Positions 32,522-41,763 of a stretch of DNA of 64,000 nucleotides are shown here, piece by piece. A program made the position numbers and the translations under genes. The DNA is taken from positions 18,416-82,415 of the forward strand of contig JAXGRA010000011.1 of assembly GCA_040766135.1 (NCBI GenBank), read 5' to 3'. The notes beneath the pieces are model-generated. The model did not search any database, had not been told where the DNA came from, and saw nothing but the letters and a program-made list of their open reading frames with translations. The stretch comes from JAGVSV01 sp040766135 (GTDB lineage Bacteria > Bacillota > Clostridia > Christensenellales > Aristaeellaceae). The first letter of the stretch is position 1. Every line of letters starts with the position of its first letter.

Positions 32522-33961
32522 GTGAGAACAAGGAAATTCCTTTCCCTGCTGCTGGCTGTTGTGATGCTGGTAGGTGTGTTCGCTGTTGTAGGCGCGGAGG
32601 GACAGAAACGCATCATTACGGTAGATGGCGGCGGCGACCAGAACAACTTCAACTCCACCAAATCCATGGAAAAAAGCGATGCCAACCCTTACCCGTACAA
32701 TGAGCTGGAGCTACTGGCCCAGGAATACAATGCCCTGCACCCGGATGTTGAGGTGCAAATTTTGCCCAGCTCCAAGTCAACCAGCCGTGAGGCCGTTGTT
32801 GCGCTGATGACTGCGGGCGAAGCCCCGGATATCATCTATCAGAACATGGGCGTGTACAAGAATGCCGATTTAGGCACGGATTGGTTTGTGCCGCTCAACG
32901 AGTATTTTGAAAAGCCCAACCCCTATGAAGAGGGCAATACCCGCTGGGCCGATGTGTTCAACCCCATGTGGCTGGATGTGACCCGTTCGTCCAATGGCGA
33001 CTATACGTTCTGCCCCATTGACGCAATCCCCGTGGGCATGATTTACAACATGGATCTGCTCAAGAAGGCGGGCGTTGAGCAGCCGCCGGAGACTTTTGTA
33101 GAGTTCATAGGCGTGTTGGAAAAACTGAACGGCATTGGCGTCATTCCCTATCTGCCGCTGTATCACTGGTACGACATCGTGCTGGAGGGACAAATGCTGT
33201 CCTCCAAGGTGGCCGAACTGGACGTGCTGCAGGTAGATGGCGTGCTGGATGCTCAGGAATTTGCCCGCGCGTTTACCAAAGGCCTGTTGAGCATTGAAGA
33301 TGAAGGCTATCAGGAGTGGCTACGGATCATCAAGGAAAAGACCGTCTACTATCCTGAAAACTGGATGAACGCCGACGTGATGTCCATGTTCCTCAATGGC
33401 GAAATTGCCATCATCGAAGGTGTGGGCGTGCACATGCGCAAGATCCGCGATGACAAGGTGCATACGTTTGAAGTGGCCACCAGCCCCTACCCGGTGGTCA
33501 CCAAGGAAACCAGCCCCATCGCCGACAAGGCAGTTATTCGCGGCAGCGCCGGTTACTCCACCACATGGCAGATTACCAATACCGCCGTGCGCAATGGCAC
33601 CGTGGACGACTGCGTGGACTTCCTGATGTTCCTGACTGCTGCCGACAACAATGCGCGCATGGTCAACGCATTCTCCTCCACTACGCCGGCCAACATGAAG
33701 GCTGAGTGTGTGGATCTGTTCAAGCCCATGATGGATGCAGCCAATGAGGATATCGAAGCAGGGTTCCTGGATTGGCATGCCTGCGCGGTGTATGCTGCCT
33801 TTGATAACGAGCTGATGGATGCCTACGAAAACGATCTGTATGTGGGCTACATCCTTGGCGAGATTACAGCCGAAGAGTACACCGAGGAATATCAGGCCGA
33901 GGTTGAAGCGGCTATTGAGCGCGCCCGGAAGAAATCAAACTGGGACGAGTCCAAGTGGTAA
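32522..33961 (+). CDS. ABC transporter extracellular solute-binding protein (CUT1-type)
   Basis: 479 residues starting at GTG with TAGGAGGA upstream. The signal peptide is MRTRKFLSLLLAVVMLVGVF, cleaved near VGAEG; there is no lipobox Cys, which is unusual for Gram-positive binding proteins. ELELLAQEYNALHPDVEVQI and LMTAGEAPDIIYQNMGVY are typical of the sugar-binding SBP_bac_1 family. It captures a carbohydrate and delivers it to the two permeases encoded next. The C-terminal residues are highly charged (AAIERARKKSNWDESKW). The sugar is not identifiable. Confidence 0.92.
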   Translation: MRTRKFLSLLLAVVMLVGVFAVVGAEGQKRIITVDGGGDQNNFNSTKSMEKSDANPYPYNELELLAQEYNALHPDVEVQILPSSKSTSREAVVALMTAGEAPDIIYQNMGVYKNADLGTDWFVPLNEYFEKPNPYEEGNTRWADVFNPMWLDVTRSSNGDYTFCPIDAIPVGMIYNMDLLKKAGVEQPPETFVEFIGVLEKLNGIGVIPYLPLYHWYDIVLEGQMLSSKVAELDVLQVDGVLDAQEFARAFTKGLLSIEDEGYQEWLRIIKEKTVYYPENWMNADVMSMFLNGEIAIIEGVGVHMRKIRDDKVHTFEVATSPYPVVTKETSPIADKAVIRGSAGYSTTWQITNTAVRNGTVDDCVDFLMFLTAADNNARMVNAFSSTTPANMKAECVDLFKPMMDAANEDIEAGFLDWHACAVYAAFDNELMDAYENDLYVGYILGEITAEEYTEEYQAEVEAAIERARKKSNWDESKW

Positions 33962-34067
33962 TCGTTTAAAACCATCGCTTCAAAGTGATGGAACAATGTA
34001 ACGAGGTTATTATGCCGCCTCTGCATGATGCGGAGGCGGCCATTGCTTCACTTAGGAAAGGATGTGA

Positions 34068-34943
34068 GTGCCCGTGCTGGCCGCCATGAGGAAAAAGTGG
34101 AGATGCTACGCATTCCTCATCCCCGTGTTCATACCGCTGATTGTCTTTGGCTACCTGCCTGCCATCGAGGCATTTAAGCTTAGCTTCACGGACAGTGCAG
34201 GTGCGTTTGTCGGGTTGCAGCATATCCGGGACATGTTTGCAGACCGCAAACTGATCCGATCAGTATCGGTCATGCTCAAGCTGTTGGTGGCCGGCATGCT
34301 CACCGCCAACATTCCAGCGCTGCTGATGGCGGAGCTGCTGTATAACCTGCGCAGCAAACGGGCTTCAGCCAACTATCGGTTTTTGTTTATTATCCCTATG
34401 ATGATTCCCACGCTGGTTATCTATTTGGTGTGGCAGTTCATGATATTTGAATCCAGCTACGGCCTGGCCAATGCTTTGCTCAAAGCGCTGGGCATGAAGC
34501 CGCTGGGATGGCTTAATGACAGCTCTACGGCCATCATGTCGTTGGTGCTGATTGGGTTCCCGTGGATTTCCGGCACCAACCTGTTGATCTATCTGGCAGG
34601 GCTGCAAAGCATCCCGCAAAGCGTGCTGGAAAGCTGTCAACTGGATGGCGCTAATTTCTGGCAGCGTTTTATCAAGATCGACCTGCCGCTGCTGGTGGGG
34701 CAATTAAAGCTGCTGCTCATTTTAGGCATCATCAACGGCATGCAGGCGTTCCAGCTGCAATTGATGACCACGCAGGGCGGCCCGCGCAATGCCACCATGG
34801 TGCCGGGCCTGTGGATGTACCGGCAGGCATTTGTATTCTCCAATTTCAACTATGCTTCTGCCATCGGCTTGAGCATGTTTCTTGTCATTCTGGTTCTGAC
34901 CATCATCAGCAACTGGTTGATCAATACCGACGTATCGCAATAG
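34068..34943 (+). CDS. ABC sugar transporter permease (MalF-like)
   Basis: 291 residues from GTG, with AAAGGA 5 nt upstream. About six membrane segments follow the N-terminal KKWRCYAFLIPVFIPLIVFG. The coupling (EAA) loop is SVLESCQLDGANFWQRFIKI, close to the consensus that contacts the shared ATPase. It forms the membrane channel with the next gene product. No ATPase gene is in the operon, so a shared MsmK/UgpC-type ATPase encoded elsewhere is expected. Confidence 0.93.
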   Translation: MPVLAAMRKKWRCYAFLIPVFIPLIVFGYLPAIEAFKLSFTDSAGAFVGLQHIRDMFADRKLIRSVSVMLKLLVAGMLTANIPALLMAELLYNLRSKRASANYRFLFIIPMMIPTLVIYLVWQFMIFESSYGLANALLKALGMKPLGWLNDSSTAIMSLVLIGFPWISGTNLLIYLAGLQSIPQSVLESCQLDGANFWQRFIKIDLPLLVGQLKLLLILGIINGMQAFQLQLMTTQGGPRNATMVPGLWMYRQAFVFSNFNYASAIGLSMFLVILVLTIISNWLINTDVSQ

Positions 34944-34952
34944 GAGGCAGGG

Positions 34953-35798
34953 ATGACGCAGCATTTGATAAAAAGAAAAACCTTCGAGTTTCTCAAGCAT
35001 TTTGTCATCATCATCCTGCTGATTATTACGTTCTGTCCGCTGGTGGTGATGGTCATCAAGTCGTTCAAAAACATGGAGCAGAATATGTACACGCCGTTTC
35101 TGCCTTCATGGCCGATATACCCGGAAAACTATACAATCGCCTGGCTGCATGTGGGCCACAGCATTGCCAATTCAATGATTAACACCATTGTAAGCACGTT
35201 AATCATTCTGGCGCTGGCCGCCATGGGCGCGTATGTGTTTGGCGCCTTCAGGTTTCCCGGCAAGGATTTCCTGTATTTTATGGTGATTTCGCTGCTGATG
35301 ATCCCCGGCATTCTCACGCTGGTGCCGATGTTTTTGCTGTCCAGCAGGATTGGTATCCTGAACACCAAGCTGGCCATCATCCTGCCGGGCATACGCGCGC
35401 AGCTGCCCTTTGGTGTATTCCTGCTGACAGCCTTTGTCAAAGGCCTTTCACGGGAGATATTTGAGGCCGCAGAAATAGACGGTGCAGGCATGGGCAGTAT
35501 CTTTGTGCGCATTGTTGTGCCGCTGATCCGGCCCATGCTGGCCACGCTGGCCATATTGTGCGTGCTGTTTTTCTGGAACGACATCATCTGGCCCAACATC
35601 GCCCTGATGAAAGAAAGTGAGTATACCATTGCCGTAGCGCTTAAGCCCTTTACCGACGCCAATACCGATGATACCGTGCGCAACTATGGCCCGGTGATGG
35701 CGGCCTATGTCATCGTTTCCATCCCGCTGTTGGTGGCTTTCTTCTGCGCTTCCAACCAGTTTATTGAAGGCATGACGTCCGGCGCCCTCAAAATGTAA
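34953..35798 (+). CDS. ABC sugar transporter permease (MalG-like)
   Basis: 281 residues, six membrane segments. The EAA loop is IFEAAEIDGAGMGSIFVRIV and the N-terminal ITFCPLVVMVIKSFKN is typical of MalG-type permeases. AGGAGG lies before the ATG, 9 nt after the first permease. The C-terminus ends IEGMTSGALKM, a standard MalG ending. It completes the transporter, and a terminator follows. Confidence 0.93.
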   Translation: MTQHLIKRKTFEFLKHFVIIILLIITFCPLVVMVIKSFKNMEQNMYTPFLPSWPIYPENYTIAWLHVGHSIANSMINTIVSTLIILALAAMGAYVFGAFRFPGKDFLYFMVISLLMIPGILTLVPMFLLSSRIGILNTKLAIILPGIRAQLPFGVFLLTAFVKGLSREIFEAAEIDGAGMGSIFVRIVVPLIRPMLATLAILCVLFFWNDIIWPNIALMKESEYTIAVALKPFTDANTDDTVRNYGPVMAAYVIVSIPLLVAFFCASNQFIEGMTSGALKM

Positions 35799-35840
35799 GC
35801 TGCACAATCAGCTTCAGACGATATTACCGGGGCGCTGTCC

Positions 35841-35879
35841 AAAGCAGGGGAGTGTCCCGCTTTGTTCTTCTGCTTTCTT
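35841..35879 (+). terminator. Terminator of the ABC transporter operon
   Basis: AAAGC-GGG and CCC-GCTTT pair with a small bulge, followed by a T-rich run (TTTGTTCTTCTGCTTTCTT). It runs into the -35 box of glnA. Confidence 0.6.
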
Positions 35880-35906
35880 GACAGCCCCCAACCCCCTATC
35901 TATACT
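35878..35906 (+). promoter_or_regulatory. Sigma-A promoter of glnA
   Basis: TTGACA and TATACT are separated by exactly 17 nt, 50 nt ahead of the start codon. I see no GlnR-type dyad here. Confidence 0.85.
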
Positions 35907-35954
35907 ACCCAGCATCGGCCTACCTTGCATTTGGCCTGAAGGAGAGGGGTTACC

Positions 35955-37277
35955 ATGACACGGCAGGACATCATCCGCATCGTAGAGGAACAGGGCATTC
36001 GATTTATCCGCCTCCAGTTTACGGATATCTTTGGGCAACTCAAGAATGTGACCCTCACCTCCTCCCAGCTGGAGCGCGCGCTCACCAACCAGATGACCAT
36101 CGACGGCAGCTCCATCGAAGGGTATGTGCGCATTGAGGAAAGCGACATGCGCCTGTTCCCGGATCTGTCGTCCTTTACCATATTGCCCTGGATCCCCCGG
36201 CATGAGGGCGTGGCGCGCCTGATTTGCGACGTGCATCTGCACGACGGCACGCCCTTTGTGGGCGACCCGCGCAATGTGTTGAAGCGCGCCATCCAGAAGG
36301 CCGAGGCCATGGGCTATTCGTTTAATGTGGGGCCGGAGTGCGAGTTTTTCCTGTTCCAGCTGACCGAGGACGGCAAGCCCACCACCCATACCGGGGATGA
36401 GGCCAGCTATTTTGACATGGCCCCCATCGACCGCGGCGAGGGCATCCGGCGCGACATCTGCCTGGCGCTGGAGGACATGGGCTTTGAGATTGAGGCCTCC
36501 CACCACGAGCTGGCCGGCGGTCAGCACGAGATTGATTTCAAATATGCCGATGCGCTCAAAACCGCCGATAACATCATGACCTTCCGCTTAGCCGTCAAAA
36601 CGCTGGCGCGGCAGGCCGGCATGCATGCCACCTTTATGCCCAAGCCCATCTTTGGCGTGGCGGGTTCGGGCATGCACGTCAACATGAGCCTGTTTAAGGA
36701 CGGGAAAAACATATTTGACGATCCCAGCGGCGAGCGCGGGCTGTCCCGCGAGGCGTACAACTTTATTGCAGGCCTGATGAAGCACGTGCGCGGCATGACG
36801 GCGGTGACCAACCCGCTGGTCAACTCCTACAAGCGGCTGGTGCCGGGCTATGAGGCGCCGTGCTATCTGGCCTGGTCGTCCAGCAACCGCAGCGTGCTGA
36901 TCCGCGTGCCGGCCAGCCGCGGGCAAACCACCCGCCTGGAGCTGCGCAGCCCCGACCCCGCCGCCAACCCGTACCTGGCGCTGGCGGTGTGCCTGATGGC
37001 CGGCCTGGAGGGCATTGAGAAAGACCTCACCCCGCCCGAGGAAATCGCCGAAAACCTGTTTGATTTATCCGAGGAGCAGCGCGCCGCCCGCGGCATCGCC
37101 AGCCTGCCCGGCACGCTGCGCGAGGCGCTCACCGCCATGGAGGAGGACGAGCTGGTCATGCGCACGCTGGGCCCGCATGTGGCGGACAAGTACATCCACG
37201 GCAAAAAGACCGAGTGGGAGGAATACTCCACCCGCGTGAGCAGCTGGGAGGTAGACCGCTACCTGCTGTTATACTGA
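35955..37277 (+). CDS. glnA: Glutamine synthetase, type I alpha
   Basis: 440 residues, the expected length for GSI-alpha. Motifs: FTDIFGQLKNVTL and TIDGSSIEGYVRIEESDM near the N-terminus, NVGPECEFFLF with the metal Glu residues, HHELAGGQHEIDF, GSGMHVNMSLF, KRLVPGYEAPCYLAWSSSNR and RLELRSPDPAANPYLALA. It makes glutamine from glutamate, ammonia and ATP in the cytoplasm. The GSI-beta adenylylation insert is absent, so control is by feedback. GGAGAGG precedes the ATG. It is a single-gene unit with promoter and terminator. Confidence 0.97.
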   Translation: MTRQDIIRIVEEQGIRFIRLQFTDIFGQLKNVTLTSSQLERALTNQMTIDGSSIEGYVRIEESDMRLFPDLSSFTILPWIPRHEGVARLICDVHLHDGTPFVGDPRNVLKRAIQKAEAMGYSFNVGPECEFFLFQLTEDGKPTTHTGDEASYFDMAPIDRGEGIRRDICLALEDMGFEIEASHHELAGGQHEIDFKYADALKTADNIMTFRLAVKTLARQAGMHATFMPKPIFGVAGSGMHVNMSLFKDGKNIFDDPSGERGLSREAYNFIAGLMKHVRGMTAVTNPLVNSYKRLVPGYEAPCYLAWSSSNRSVLIRVPASRGQTTRLELRSPDPAANPYLALAVCLMAGLEGIEKDLTPPEEIAENLFDLSEEQRAARGIASLPGTLREALTAMEEDELVMRTLGPHVADKYIHGKKTEWEEYSTRVSSWEVDRYLLLY

Positions 37278-37291
37278 CAGCGGCAGCCTGA

Positions 37292-37320
37292 ACCCACCGG
37301 AAGCGGTGGGTTTTCTGTTT
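37292..37320 (+). terminator. Rho-independent terminator of glnA
   Basis: ACCCACCG and CGGTGGGT pair around GAAG, followed by TTTCTGTTT. Confidence 0.92.
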
Positions 37321-37346
37321 GCCGGGGATCATTGCAGTGCTATAAT
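37319..37346 (+). promoter_or_regulatory. Sigma-A promoter of the first tldD-tldE pair
   Basis: TTGCCG and a perfect TATAAT are 16 nt apart, 44 nt before the start codon. Confidence 0.65.
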
Positions 37347-37390
37347 GAATGCGCTAACATGGTTAATACGACGAAAAAAGGAGCAGATTC

Positions 37391-38846
37391 ATGGCCTATC
37401 AATGGAAAGAGCAACTCAACCGGCTGATGAAGGCGGGGGCGACGTATGCCGATGTGCGCTATTATCCCAAGGACGATTCCCTGTTTATGCTGATGCTCAA
37501 CGGCAACATGCTGAGCTTTGGGCAGGGGCGGGAAAGCGGCTTTGGTGTCCGCGTGCTGGCGGACGGCGCATGGGGCTTTGCGGCCTCCAGCAACATGGCG
37601 GACATCACAGGCACCTTTGACAAGGCGCTGTCCAACGCGCGCGCCGCGGCCAGGCGATTGACCCGCCCCATCCGGCTGGCGGATAAGGAGGCGCTCTCCG
37701 GCAGCTTCACCTCGCCGGCGGATTTGGATACCCTCACCGTGCAGCGGGATGTCCAGGCGGATTTCCTGCAAAAAATGGACAGGGCGCTTCAGCAGACGGG
37801 CGTCAGCCAGCGCCTCTCCTATATCAGCGCGCAGTCCAAAACCATGGAGTATTATGACACCGAAGGCGCGCAGATCGTCAAAAACATCCGGGAGCTGTTC
37901 CCCACCATTCTGGTCAGGGGCAAGGATGTGGACGGCGAAACCCAGGAGCGCAAGTACAGCCCGCCCCGCCTTGGAAAGACCCGCGGCTATGAGATCATGC
38001 GGGAGGAGCACTGGCTGCCTGAGGCGGAGCGCATTGTGCGCGAGCTCAACCAGACCCTGGTTGCGCCCAAGTGCCCCCATGATGTGCGCAGCGTGATCCT
38101 GATGCCTGATCAGATGTTTTTGCAGGTGCATGAGACCATCGGCCACCCCCCTGGAGCTGGACCGCATCTTGGGCTATGAGTTGAGCTACGCCGGCGGCTC
38201 CTTTGTGCGGCTGTCGGACTTTGGCAATTTGCAGTATGGCTCCCCCAAATTAAATGTGCGCGCCGACGCGCTGCTGGAAAACAGCCCCGGCTCCTTTGGC
38301 TATGACGATGACGGCGTGAAAGCGCAGAACTACATGCTGATCGAAAGCGGCGTGCTGGTCGGCGCCATCACCTCCAGGCAGATGGTGACAGAGGCCAATG
38401 AGCGCGCGGGGAGAGAGATTTTTGCCTCCTCCGGCGGTACGGCGCGCGCCACCGCGTTTTACAGGACGCCGCTGGAGCGGATGACCAACATCTCCGTGGA
38501 TCCGGGGACGGACGGGACGCTGGCCGATATCATCGCTTCCACCGAGAAGGGCATCGTGCTGTCCGGGGACAAGAGCTGGTCCATCGGCTCCAACCGCGAG
38601 CAGTTCCATTTTGCCAATGATTACGCCTATTTGGTGGAGGACGGGCAGGTGAAGGAGGTCGTGCGCAACGCGGCCTATTCGGGCGACACGCTGCCCTTCT
38701 ACAATTCCTTAAGCGCCGTGGGCGATGAAAGCACCTGGCGGGTGGAGTATGTGCCCAACTGCGGCAAGGGCATGCCCTCCCAGGTGATGCAGCTGGGCCA
38801 CGGGGTGCCCGTGTGCCGGTTTGACGATGTAAAGGTGGGTGAATAA
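37391..38846 (+). pseudogene. tldD: TldD-like metalloprotease, interrupted by a +1 frameshift
   Basis: The first frame runs from ATG 37391 (AAAGGAG upstream) to a stop at 38179 and encodes the TldD N-terminal domain up to the zinc motif VHETIGHP. The correct continuation (LELDRILGYELSYAGGSFVR) is in another frame and runs to 38846. The switch is at a run of six C at 38146-38151, where five would restore one 484-residue protein. TldD forms the active subunit of a heterodimeric peptidase with TldE, encoded next. Frameshift cause: sequencing error, programmed slippage or real decay. Everything else is intact, so an error or recent mutation is likely. Confidence 0.85.
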
Positions 38847-38847
38847 G

Positions 38848-40236
38848 ATGCAGTTGCAGCATGCTATCGATGCATTAAAGGCTTTAAGGGCGTACGCGAT
38901 TTCACAGGATATAAAAGCCGCCCTGACCCTGCACCGGGAGGACAGCCACCTGGTGCGGCTGGCCAATTCCGGCGTTTCCCTGAACACCAGCGAGGCCCTG
39001 ACCCGCGTGACGGTGACGGCCTATGCGGACAACAGGACGGCGGGCGTCCAGGTGATGTGCGACCTGGTGGATGAAGAAACCCTGCGCCGGGCGGTGAATC
39101 AGGCCGGGGAGATGCTCAAATTCGCAAGCCCCCTGAGCTACTGCCCCACCTTCCCGGCGATCTCAGAGAGCAGCGAGGACACGGCGGGGTATGACCAGGG
39201 CCTTGCGGGCATCTCCAATGAGGATATCCTGGCATACATCAACGCCGCCACAGAAGGGCTGGAGAGCGATGACGTAAAGCTGTCCGGCAATTTCTCGGTG
39301 GGCAGCACGGTAAGCATCGCCCTGTCGACCGCCACGGAGCATACCGTGACCTGGCGCGCTTCCGACGCGCAGATTACCCTGGTGCTGTCCTCCCTTGAGG
39401 ACAAGTGGGAGATCAACGCAGAGCAAAGCGCGGCCAAGCTTTCCGACCTCAACCCGGGCGCAATGCACAGGAGGCTTTCCTTCCTGAAGGACAAGTACCA
39501 GGCCTGCCCCGCCCTGCAATTGCCCCTGGGCCCGTACCGCGTGGTCTTTGGCGCAGCGGCAACGGCGGAATACGTAAGCCTGCTTAGCTATTTGGGCGTT
39601 GACGGCGGCACCATGAAACGCGACAACAGCATCAACACCAAGGAGGACATCGGCAAAAAACGGCTGTCGGAGCAGGTAACCCTGGTTGAGGATCCTTCAA
39701 ATCTGGATACCTTCGCCATCCCGGTGGACATGCACGGCAGAAAGCGCCAGGCAAAAGCCTGGTATAACAGGGGTGTTTTCACCGGTTTTATCTGGACGCA
39801 GGACGCGGCGGATGAGCACGGGGAAACGGCCACAGGGCATGATGTGCCCCACCTCAGCTTCTCCCTGCTGCCGGGGGATCAAAACGTCAACGAGCTGGAG
39901 GAGTTAAGCGCCCTTGCCAAGGAGGGCGACATCCTCTACGTTCCCTACCTGCACTACACCGGCATTGTCAACCCGACCGAAGGCCTGATCACCGGCACCT
40001 CCCGCTTTGGCGCGCTGATGTTCAAACAGGACGGAAGCATCGTCGTGCCCTACAATGTGCGCTTTACCGAAAAGTTAGGCGACCTGTTTGGGGAGAAGCT
40101 GCGCTGGCTGTCCTCTAAAACGACGGCCTACAACACCTCCTCCACCTATGACGCGCGGGATCCGGTGGCCTTCGTGGTGCCCAAGCTGATGTGTTGCGAC
40201 GATGTGAAGGTGGAGATCAGCAACAAGAGTTATTGA
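38848..40236 (+). CDS. TldE/PmbA-like peptidase subunit, first pair
   Basis: 462 residues. Typical marks are the N-terminal REDSHLVRLANSGVSLNTSE, TAGVQVMCDLVDEETLRRAV and a C-terminal domain ending DPVAFVVPKLMCCDDVKVEI. TldE proteins lack the HExxxH zinc site and form the inactive half of the TldD/E tunnel protease, which degrades unfolded or modified peptides. ATG at 38848 follows AAAGGTGGG; an in-frame GTG at 38839 is less likely. It depends on the damaged tldD just upstream for activity. Confidence 0.85.
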   Translation: MQLQHAIDALKALRAYAISQDIKAALTLHREDSHLVRLANSGVSLNTSEALTRVTVTAYADNRTAGVQVMCDLVDEETLRRAVNQAGEMLKFASPLSYCPTFPAISESSEDTAGYDQGLAGISNEDILAYINAATEGLESDDVKLSGNFSVGSTVSIALSTATEHTVTWRASDAQITLVLSSLEDKWEINAEQSAAKLSDLNPGAMHRRLSFLKDKYQACPALQLPLGPYRVVFGAAATAEYVSLLSYLGVDGGTMKRDNSINTKEDIGKKRLSEQVTLVEDPSNLDTFAIPVDMHGRKRQAKAWYNRGVFTGFIWTQDAADEHGETATGHDVPHLSFSLLPGDQNVNELEELSALAKEGDILYVPYLHYTGIVNPTEGLITGTSRFGALMFKQDGSIVVPYNVRFTEKLGDLFGEKLRWLSSKTTAYNTSSTYDARDPVAFVVPKLMCCDDVKVEISNKSY

Positions 40237-40239
40237 TTA

Positions 40240-40267
40240 ACTCTGGTATAAAAACTCTGGTATAAAA
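40240..40267 (+). repeat. 14-bp tandem duplication between convergent genes
   Basis: ACTCTGGTATAAAA occurs twice without a gap, just after the tldE stop. It looks like a replication-slippage duplication. Confidence 0.8.
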
Positions 40268-40276
40268 TGCCGCAGG

Positions 40277-40954
40277 CTACTCGCCCGGCACCTCTACGTT
40301 TTCGGATAATTTGAACTGGTTTTTCGTTGTTTCCAGCAGCCCCTCGCGGCGCATTTTGCCCAGCTCGTTGGACAGCGCGCTGCGGTCTACGCCTAAATAG
40401 TCCGCCAGCTGCTGGCGGTCATAGGGGATGGTAAACGTGCGGCTGCCTGCCTTGATGGCTTCAAGCGACAGGTAGCTCATCAGCCGTGCGCGGATGGTGC
40501 GGTGCGAGGTGTGGAAAACCCGCCGCATCAGATCAATGCTGCGCTGCGACATAATGCGCAGAAGGTTGCTGATCAGTTGGTTGTGGCAGGTGCAGGCCTG
40601 CCTGCATACCTGTGTTAATCTGCCGGCCTGCATGCGCAGCACCCGGCAGTTGCTGGCGGCCACCACGCTGACGGGCAGGGATTCATCGGGGATGAAGGCA
40701 AACACTTCAGAAAATGTTTTGCCCGTCCCCACGGGGGTCAGCAAAGAGCGCTTGCCCCAGGCGTCCTGATATTCCACCAGTATCGTGCCTTTGAGCACCA
40801 GCCCGATATAGTCGGTGGGCTGGCCCATTGGGCAGATGACCTCACCGCGCTGATAGCTGCGCGTATGAGCGTTCAGGCAGGCCAGCACCCGCCCGATCTC
40901 TTCCTGGTCGAGCCCCGAAAACAACTCCATCTGTGCCAGAACTGCTGTGTCCAT
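40277..40954 (-). CDS. Crp/Fnr-family transcriptional regulator
   Basis: 225 residues from the ATG at 40954, which has AAAGGAGGGG upstream. The frame is open further back through the minisatellite and should not be included. An N-terminal cNMP-type barrel (RGEVICPMGQPTDYIGLVLK then GTILVEYQD) is followed by a dimerisation helix and a C-terminal helix-turn-helix (YDRQQLADYLGVDRSALSNE). No Fnr-type N-terminal cysteine cluster; CRQACTCHNQ around residue 115 gives three close Cys that might be redox active. It faces the tldDE operon. Targets are unknown. Confidence 0.93.
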   Translation of the reverse strand: MDTAVLAQMELFSGLDQEEIGRVLACLNAHTRSYQRGEVICPMGQPTDYIGLVLKGTILVEYQDAWGKRSLLTPVGTGKTFSEVFAFIPDESLPVSVVAASNCRVLRMQAGRLTQVCRQACTCHNQLISNLLRIMSQRSIDLMRRVFHTSHRTIRARLMSYLSLEAIKAGSRTFTIPYDRQQLADYLGVDRSALSNELGKMRREGLLETTKNQFKLSENVEVPGE

Positions 40955-41151
40955 GCGCCCCTCCTTTGGTGTCAGGGATATTGTATCCTGCCGGCGGAAA
41001 AGCGCAACCTTCCTGCCTTTCAGGCTTTTACTTTCTGCCTCTTTTTCCATCAAGCTTTGCCGGAAAGAGGTAAAAAACTGCCCTTGCAGGGGCCGCCGAT
41101 GCTGTGGTAGGATGGGTTGGGCCGGATGCCCGGCCGCACAACCCCCCGGTG

Positions 41152-41223
41152 TGTCATTATCGTCATTTGCGTCATCTGCGTACACTGTGGGATTTGCGTA
41201 CGTTGCGTACGTTGCGTACACAA
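41152..41223. repeat. 9-bp tandem repeat array A (minisatellite)
   Basis: Units from 41161 in register: CGTCATTTG, CGTCATCTG, CGTACACTG, TGGGATTTG, CGTACGTTG twice, CGTACACAA, with one diverged unit before them. It is the reverse complement in kind of array B 130 bp further on, so the two face each other. Confidence 0.85.
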
Positions 41224-41350
41224 CCTGCAGGCTGATGACAGCCGGGAACAGAAGAACACCCAGGAATCCATGGTTCTCCCTACAATAAGAGAGATACCGT
41301 AGGTTTCCTTTTCCCTTTTTCAGGGCATATTTTATTTTTTTCCCTACAGG

Positions 41351-41433
41351 GAATGACGTTCATGACGCAGATGACGCAAATGACGCAACGTACGCAACGT
41401 ACGCAACGTGCGCAATGTACGCAAATGACGCAG
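41351..41433. repeat. 9-bp tandem repeat array B, inverted relative to array A
   Basis: Nine units in register from 41351, mostly AAATGACGC or AACGTACGC. Reading the other strand gives the CGTCAT/CGTACG units of array A. The segment between the arrays (41224-41350) has short dyads such as TCCCTACAGGGA at 41341 but no gene. Proteins read through the arrays are artefacts (TQRTQR- or RCVRCV-type strings). Confidence 0.85.
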
Positions 41434-41508
41434 CGGGGGAATATCCCGCATCCCTTGCTCATAAACACCTTGTCCCGTATACTCAATACTGATGGAAAAC
41501 AGTAATGC

Positions 41509-41605
41509 ATCCAAAGGGGAGAGGATTTTGGTTTGCAGCAAGGAGCAGCCGAGGGAGCATAGCAGCGCTACGCTGACCGAGCAGCCGACACAGCTGCAAG
41601 ACAAA
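41509..41605. repeat. Palindromic interspersed repeat element, fuller copy
   Basis: It starts ATCCAAAGGGGAGAGG, followed by TTTGCAGC, two copies of GAGCAGCCGA (41543 and 41579) around a central hairpin GCATAGC-AGC-GCTACGC (41557-41573), and closes with GCTGCAAG, which pairs with TTGCAGC. The first 30 bases recur at 58508-58537. It has the shape of a REP/BIME-like intergenic element; I see no transposase. Confidence 0.55.
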
Positions 41606-41670
41606 AGACCCGACACGACGATGCAGTAATGTTTGGAATCAGTATCATAAGAAAGCGCCGGGAGTGTACC

Positions 41671-41763
41671 ATGAAAAACCCCAACATCCTGTATGACATG
41701 AACAACCGCCACGGGCGGGACAAGGACATGCTTGCCCCCATGGATTGCGAGGTGCTGCGCTGA
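41671..41763 (+). CDS. 30-residue peptide translationally coupled to the radical SAM maturase
   Basis: It starts MKNPNILYDMNNRHGRD and ends PMDCEVLR. GGAG lies 6 nt before its ATG, and its TGA overlaps the next ATG (TGATG). The N-terminus resembles the start of sulfatases (PNILYIM-type), and the last five residues CEVLR resemble the sulfatase Cys motif C-x-(P/A)-x-R except for Val at position 3. It may be a leader peptide, a relic of a sulfatase gene, or a substrate of the maturase. No known RiPP leader family is recognised. Confidence 0.5.
   Translation: MKNPNILYDMNNRHGRDKDMLAPMDCEVLR

Noticed and set aside
41152..41433. CRISPR array
   Set aside because: Units are only 9 bp with no spacers, and there are no cas genes in the window.
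41344..41712. Open frames through the 9-bp arrays on either strand
   Set aside because: The 9-bp period keeps frames open by arithmetic; the peptides are simple repeats without a start context.
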